Under the pieces are notes generated by a model. It was given only the letters and a program-made list of their open reading frames with translations. It made no database searches and was not told the DNA's origin. From the NCBI GenBank assembly GCA_016280685.1, contig JAEEHE010000031.1, positions 1 through 10,378 on the forward strand: a stretch of 10,378 bases of DNA. The letters run 5' to 3'. Origin of the DNA: Caryophanales bacterium (GTDB lineage: Bacteria > Bacillota_I > Bacilli_A > RFN20 > CAG-826). The translations under genes were made by a program, and so were the position numbers. Shown here piece by piece: positions 6,133 through 10,378 of the stretch (positions are counted from its first letter, which is position 1; the number at the start of each line of letters is the position of its first letter).

Positions 6133-7767
6133 ATGAAACACACAAAATCAATTTTAGGGATGGGTCTTATGACCTTGCTCTCCATTACATCCCTCGCGGG
6201 TTGTAACCGTAATCAAAGTGGAAAAGACAAATATGATAAAGACGGACGTCTTATCTTAAATCTCAAGAATGTCTACTTTGATACCTGGGAGGGTAGTGAT
6301 ACCTATACGGAAATGATCAACGAGAAATTCGGCGTTCATGTGAAAGCTAGTAACTACGACTACGCGGAATGGGATGGCATGGTCAACACTGCGATTAACG
6401 GTAATAACTTAACCGATGTCATTCACTTCAACTTAAAAGCCTATAACTTCGGTTCCACTTATGAGAAGTGGGTCGACGACATGATGATTAAGGCTTTACC
6501 AGATGATATGTCGAGATGGCCAAATCTCAATAATATGATCAATAACATCACCAATGTCGATGCTTTAAAGATCAATGGCAAATTATATGGTATTCCCATC
6601 GCAAACGATATTTCTAATCCCCAAAAAGACTTCTCTAACTTCACCTATGTCTATCGTCGTGATTGGGCCAAACAAATCGATGAGAAGATGAGACAAACTC
6701 AAAGTGATTGGAATCCAGTTTATAAAGAAGGCGATGTCTATACTTGGGAAGAATTCAATCGTCTAGTCAATGCCTTTAAGGTCAACCTTGAAGAATTAAG
6801 CGGTTCTAAACAAGCTTCCACTTTAGTGGATGAATCATGGGGCTTCCCTTCTATCACTAACTTCTATAAAGATGCGCCTCACTGCTTCACTAAAGATGAA
6901 AATGGTAAAGCTATTAATGCTTTCACTAGTGATAAATACATCGCTGGATTAGAGAAATCCAAAGAGTTTGTCTCCAATAAGATTTATTCACAAGACCAAT
7001 TCAACTTTACTGCGAATAAAGCTAAAGACTTATATCTCGGTGGTTTAGCGGGAATTTTATATGATAACTATTCCTTATCTAACTACATCACCTTGAGAAA
7101 GACCTTTAAGAAAAATAATAAGAATGTCAACTTAAATGATGGCACAGCGATTATGAAGATTAAAGATCCTAATGGTAACTTCGCTTTAGAAGGTATTGAG
7201 AACTGGTTCTCCATGACGATGTTTAACTATGATATCTCCACAACTAAGCAAGAAAAAATCTTAGATATCATGGAATATCTCTTAACTGAAGAAGGCACTA
7301 GATTAGCCATCTATGGTAAAGAAGGATATGACTATTATATCGATGATAATGGTGATGTCGTCTTAACCGAAGCCGGTTGGGAAAGAGGCGCGGATGGCGA
7401 ATATGGTCCGAAGATTAATGGGGCTAAATACCTCCGCTATATGGTGACCTTAGGTAACGACACAAAATCCTATGACCCCTATACCGAAATGGAAGCCTTT
7501 AATATTCTCAATGACTGGTCCAATGAGATGAAACAAGCCAAACAAGATGGCAAATTAAGAATCATCAAAGAACCCGCAGATATCGAATGGATGTCCACAA
7601 AAACGAAGAATGATAAAACCGAATCCATCCTCGCAGATGCGAATACCTTCGCTTTGAAATATTGCTTCGGCAAATTATCTTCTATCGATGCTTATAAAGC
7701 GGAATTCAATAAAGATGTCGCCTGGGGCAGAATCTTAAACGAAATCAACGAAAAGTTAGGAAAATAA
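6133..7767 (+). CDS. Extracellular solute-binding lipoprotein, LplA type
   Basis: This 544-residue lipoprotein has a signal peptide ending in LAGC, with the lipidated cysteine at residue 24. The mature part has the layout of long family 1 binding proteins that partner LplB/YtcP permeases: an early DTWEGSDTYTEMINEKFGVHV strand-helix unit, a DVIHFN strand, WPNLNNMINN, then INGKLYGIPI and TYVYRRDWAKQI, which are standard signposts in this group. It should capture an oligosaccharide outside the membrane and deliver it to the two permeases. Its length, well above the roughly 400 residues of maltose-binding-protein-like members, fits the LplA subgroup. It starts 17 bases after the permease gene and ends three bases before the glycosidase gene. 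The ligand is unknown; beta-mannosyl oligosaccharides are inferred from the GH130 neighbour. Confidence 0.9.
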   Translation: MKHTKSILGMGLMTLLSITSLAGCNRNQSGKDKYDKDGRLILNLKNVYFDTWEGSDTYTEMINEKFGVHVKASNYDYAEWDGMVNTAINGNNLTDVIHFNLKAYNFGSTYEKWVDDMMIKALPDDMSRWPNLNNMINNITNVDALKINGKLYGIPIANDISNPQKDFSNFTYVYRRDWAKQIDEKMRQTQSDWNPVYKEGDVYTWEEFNRLVNAFKVNLEELSGSKQASTLVDESWGFPSITNFYKDAPHCFTKDENGKAINAFTSDKYIAGLEKSKEFVSNKIYSQDQFNFTANKAKDLYLGGLAGILYDNYSLSNYITLRKTFKKNNKNVNLNDGTAIMKIKDPNGNFALEGIENWFSMTMFNYDISTTKQEKILDIMEYLLTEEGTRLAIYGKEGYDYYIDDNGDVVLTEAGWERGADGEYGPKINGAKYLRYMVTLGNDTKSYDPYTEMEAFNILNDWSNEMKQAKQDGKLRIIKEPADIEWMSTKTKNDKTESILADANTFALKYCFGKLSSIDAYKAEFNKDVAWGRILNEINEKLGK

Positions 7768-7770
7768 TCT

Positions 7771-9312
7771 ATGATTAAGACAAGTAAAATACTCGCGATT
7801 GTTTCCTTATCGTCTTGTCTTATCTCTCTTATCGGTTGTCAAAAGAAAACCAAAAAGTATGTGGATAAAGACAATATCGTCTTTCGTCATGATGATATTG
7901 TTTTGACTAACTTTGAAGGTTTAGGTGTGGAATGGGGTACTTATGAAGACCCCGATAAATTATCCGCTGGATCTTGGGAACGTTCCCTTAAGATCATGGA
8001 CCGATTAAATCCACAAGTCGTCAGATGCATGTTGAACTACGACTGGTTCATCACCAATTTTGATGATAAGAACGATAAAGATAAAACTAACGATACTTGG
8101 GAATATAATTTCTCCAATAAATTAATGAATAACACCATCCAAGTCCTCAGATATTGTGATGACCACGATATCGAAGTGGCTTTTGGATGTTGGAATGTCC
8201 CTGGTGATGTCCGTGGTGATACCTATGATATGTTCACCGAAGTCACCAGCGATATTAGATGGGCCAAGATGACCGCGGATATCTTAGAATATCTCGTGAA
8301 GAATCAAGGTATTAGATGTATCAAATATTTTGTGAACTCTAACGAACCGAATTATACCGGTGTGGAAGGAAAGAGTAAAAACTATAATAATAGTTTCTCT
8401 ATTTGGGCTAAAGGTGTTTCTAACGTGAGAAGCGCTTTAGATAATAGAGGCTTTAAGGACATCAAAATCGTCGGTGGTGACACAACCGGTTTTGAGGGCA
8501 CGAATGAATATTTCACCAACATCTCGAAAGATTCCTCCCTTAGAGAAAAAGTCGGTGATTATGGTTTCCATGTCTATTGTCCAAACATGATTATCGATAC
8601 CGGCAATTTAGCGGTGCGTATTAAAGAAATTTATAGCAAAGTTAAAAAGGCCGATAAGAAATTAGGCGCGGAGAGAATGCCCCATATTTGGGAAGCTGGT
8701 TTATATGATGGCAAGAATCAAGAGACCGACTCCAACGCTTTTATCGCTAATTTCTCCTACGGCTTAAGAATGGCGGACTACACAGTTCAATCCGCGACTG
8801 CAGGTGTTTCCGCAGTCACATATTGGGACTTTGATGATGGCATGCACTTCATCTATAACACCGATGGAACGATGACCTCTAAAGGTTGGGGTATGTTCTC
8901 CTCTTTAGGTAGTGATAGTGCTGCTAAACAGAAACTTAGACCTTGGTATCATTCCTCAACCTTATTAACTAATTTAATGAGAAGAGGCAGTCAAATCTTT
9001 GATTATGGCGCGAATGACCCCGATATTTGTTCCACATTTAGAAGTATGGGCGTTATCGGACCTAACCAAGAATACGCAGGCATCGTGGGTATCAATAGAG
9101 ATCCGATGCCCGTTACTAAGACTTTCCGTATGGCGGAAAACTTCAATGATTCCGGTAAAGTTTATCTCTATATCTATAACGAAAGCGAATTGAAATTAGG
9201 GGATGACGGCTTTGTCAAAGAAAACGCCGTCTTAGAAATGAGCCTCAAAGACCAGATGGAAATCAATATCCCTGGTAGTACGATGGTCATTTTATCCAGT
9301 AAGGAGCTTTAA
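7771..9312 (+). CDS. Clan GH-A-like glycosidase lipoprotein, family unresolved
   Basis: This 513-residue protein has a signal peptide with lipobox LIGC (cysteine 23), so it should be anchored on the outer face of the membrane. The body looks like a TIM-barrel glycosidase: an opening EGLGVEWGTYED, VRCMLNYDWF on an early strand, FVNSNEPNY with E192 as the probable acid/base, YGFHVY on a later strand, PHIWEAGLYDG with E308 as the probable nucleophile, and TYWDFDDG on the last strand. These are the clan GH-A landmarks of retaining enzymes (as in GH5, GH30, GH39). A C-terminal beta-sandwich (about 400-510) ending in GSTMVILSS resembles the accessory domain of such enzymes. I cannot assign a family. 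Next to the importer and GH130 enzyme it may trim a beta-mannose-containing glycan. The start is three bases after the previous stop, with a weak TAGGA site. Confidence 0.78.
   Translation: MIKTSKILAIVSLSSCLISLIGCQKKTKKYVDKDNIVFRHDDIVLTNFEGLGVEWGTYEDPDKLSAGSWERSLKIMDRLNPQVVRCMLNYDWFITNFDDKNDKDKTNDTWEYNFSNKLMNNTIQVLRYCDDHDIEVAFGCWNVPGDVRGDTYDMFTEVTSDIRWAKMTADILEYLVKNQGIRCIKYFVNSNEPNYTGVEGKSKNYNNSFSIWAKGVSNVRSALDNRGFKDIKIVGGDTTGFEGTNEYFTNISKDSSLREKVGDYGFHVYCPNMIIDTGNLAVRIKEIYSKVKKADKKLGAERMPHIWEAGLYDGKNQETDSNAFIANFSYGLRMADYTVQSATAGVSAVTYWDFDDGMHFIYNTDGTMTSKGWGMFSSLGSDSAAKQKLRPWYHSSTLLTNLMRRGSQIFDYGANDPDICSTFRSMGVIGPNQEYAGIVGINRDPMPVTKTFRMAENFNDSGKVYLYIYNESELKLGDDGFVKENAVLEMSLKDQMEINIPGSTMVILSSKEL
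9301..9306 (+). promoter_or_regulatory. Shine-Dalgarno sequence of the last lipoprotein gene
   Basis: AAGGAG lies in the last codons of the glycosidase gene, ten bases before the ATG at 9317. It supports that start, four bases after the previous stop. Confidence 0.65.
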
Positions 9313-9316
9313 TATT

Positions 9317-10378
9317 ATGAAGAACAAAATAGTATTAGGCTTATTACTTCTCTCCTTATTAATTCCTGGATGTAATACGAATAAACCATCATCCAGTGAA
9401 TCCGAAGTATTTGATTCACAAACAATCGTTCACCCTCGTAAAAGCGGGGAAATCGGTAGTTTTGCTTTAATTGCTCCCGATAATGGTTTCTCCACGAATG
9501 AAGGATTTACCTTTGAGTGGGAAGAAGCCACAAACTGTGATTATTATCAATTAGAAGTGGCGAGCACTTTAAACTTTATCACCGATGATGAAGATGAAGT
9601 TTATGTCAGAGAAAGCAACATCTTCGCGACGACATTCGATTTGGAATATAACCTCCCCAAGAAAGATATCCTCTATTATTGGAAAGTAACCGCGATTAAT
9701 AAAGACCATCGTCAAGTTTGTAACGAGATGGGTAATTTCTTCTTTGAATCGATTAAAGTCGATGAAATACCTATTGAAATTGAAGATGAGCAAGACTGGG
9801 TTTTACATAAAGAAGGTAGTTACGCGGATATCTCTATCGATAGAAGTAACTTCTTCGGTAATGGTAAGAACTCCTTAGCGATTGTCTTTGATAAAGAGCA
9901 TACTAGCCAAGGCATTCCTAAGAGTGATGGTTGGATTGTTGTCACTAAATCTGAAGACCGTGAATTATATGGCACAGATGCCTTCTATTTCAATTTCTAT
10001 TATTCTGGTCATGATGCGACAGTCTTAGTTCGTGTCCTTGACTACGATGGTGAATATTGGCATAAACAAGTGCAAATCTCTAATAATTCCAAGCAAACTG
10101 TCTTAATTAAATACGATGAATTTGAACTAAGAACGGCCGGTACGAACATCTTTAATCGTGTCTTTGACTGGCAGCATATCAGATATTTTGAAATCGTCTT
10201 TGAAAGAACATTTGGTGATGGTATTTGCCTATTCTCCAACATCAAAGGCGTCAAATACGAAGACTATAAAGATATGTTCATCCAAAAGATGGATTTCCAT
10301 CTCACCGATCCTGCTGTTTGGACTTATGAGAACCTCAACCTTGAAAAGACTTTTTCCGAAGATGGTAGTCAAATCACT
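9317..10378 (+). CDS. FN3-like and carbohydrate-binding-like lipoprotein, C-terminus cut by right edge
   Basis: The frame is open from the ATG at 9317 to the last base, 354 codons with no stop. A short leader (MKNKIVLGLLLLSLLIPGC) gives a lipidated cysteine at residue 19; proline at -2 is unusual. A Ser-rich linker is followed by a domain at about 48-137 with the look of fibronectin type III units in glycan-active proteins: FALIAPDNG, FTFEWEEATNCDYYQLEV and YYWKVTAIN (W122). A beta-rich domain at about 160-315, with DAFYFNFYYSG and a closing FSNIKGVKY, resembles a jelly-roll carbohydrate-binding module and recalls those of the lipoprotein at 333. What follows is cut off and could be another binding domain or a catalytic one. 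It is the last visible gene of the operon. A surface glycan-binding role is inferred. Confidence 0.75.
   Translation, partial: MKNKIVLGLLLLSLLIPGCNTNKPSSSESEVFDSQTIVHPRKSGEIGSFALIAPDNGFSTNEGFTFEWEEATNCDYYQLEVASTLNFITDDEDEVYVRESNIFATTFDLEYNLPKKDILYYWKVTAINKDHRQVCNEMGNFFFESIKVDEIPIEIEDEQDWVLHKEGSYADISIDRSNFFGNGKNSLAIVFDKEHTSQGIPKSDGWIVVTKSEDRELYGTDAFYFNFYYSGHDATVLVRVLDYDGEYWHKQVQISNNSKQTVLIKYDEFELRTAGTNIFNRVFDWQHIRYFEIVFERTFGDGICLFSNIKGVKYEDYKDMFIQKMDFHLTDPAVWTYENLNLEKTFSEDGSQIT

Noticed and set aside
333..9312. Alternative genetic code with TGA as tryptophan
   Set aside because: None of the seven complete genes ends in TGA, which is suggestive, but tryptophan is TGG throughout and no frame needs TGA read-through; seven stop codons are too few to conclude anything.
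9569..10254. Two minus-strand frames (9569-9793 and 10042-10254) opposite the last lipoprotein
   Set aside because: The plus strand carries one uninterrupted 354-codon frame with a signal peptide, Shine-Dalgarno sequence and domain signatures.
1..10378. CRISPR array, tRNA, rRNA, insertion sequence or phage genes
   Set aside because: No regularly spaced repeats, cloverleaf-like sequence, transposase motif or terminal inverted repeats were seen by eye.

Overview
The window is AT-rich and reads as a carbohydrate-uptake and degradation locus of a Gram-positive-type bacterium. All the complete genes use the standard bacterial code: tryptophan is TGG throughout, and every complete gene ends in TAA or TAG. 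Lipobox-type signal peptides, a binding-protein-dependent sugar importer of the LplA/LplB/YtcP type, a LacI-type regulator and purine-rich ribosome binding sites suggest a low-GC Firmicute. It is perhaps an uncultured gut-associated member of the Bacilli/Erysipelotrichales; this placement is inferred from style, not from a marker gene.

Layout. Positions 1-60 carry, on the minus strand, the first 20 codons of a divergent lipoprotein that runs off the left edge. Positions 61-332 are a divergent control region. It contains at least four inverted repeats, a 13-base direct repeat and candidate -10 boxes facing each way. Rightward from 333 lies a large multi-domain lipoprotein gene with two jelly-roll-like carbohydrate-binding modules, followed by a terminator-like hairpin (2220-2241). 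From 2257 to the right edge there is a tight seven-gene operon with gaps of 17 bases or fewer: a LacI-type regulator, a GH130 glycoside phosphorylase, two permeases, a long solute-binding lipoprotein, a clan GH-A-like glycosidase lipoprotein, and a lipoprotein with an FN3-like and a carbohydrate-binding-like domain that is cut by the right edge (354 codons seen).

How the parts could work together (inference). Lipid-anchored binding proteins and the GH-A-like enzyme would capture and trim a glycan at the cell surface. The solute-binding protein would hand the released oligosaccharide to the two permeases. No ATP-binding subunit is encoded here, so a shared MsmX-type ATPase elsewhere would have to power import. 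In the cytoplasm the GH130 enzyme, which keeps phosphorylase-type residues, would split a beta-mannoside with phosphate to give mannose 1-phosphate. The LacI-type protein is the likely local sensor, acting on GTTTA(C/T)-type palindromes in the divergent region. The whole resembles a Gram-positive polysaccharide utilisation locus for a beta-mannose-containing glycan. The exact substrate cannot be read from the sequence.
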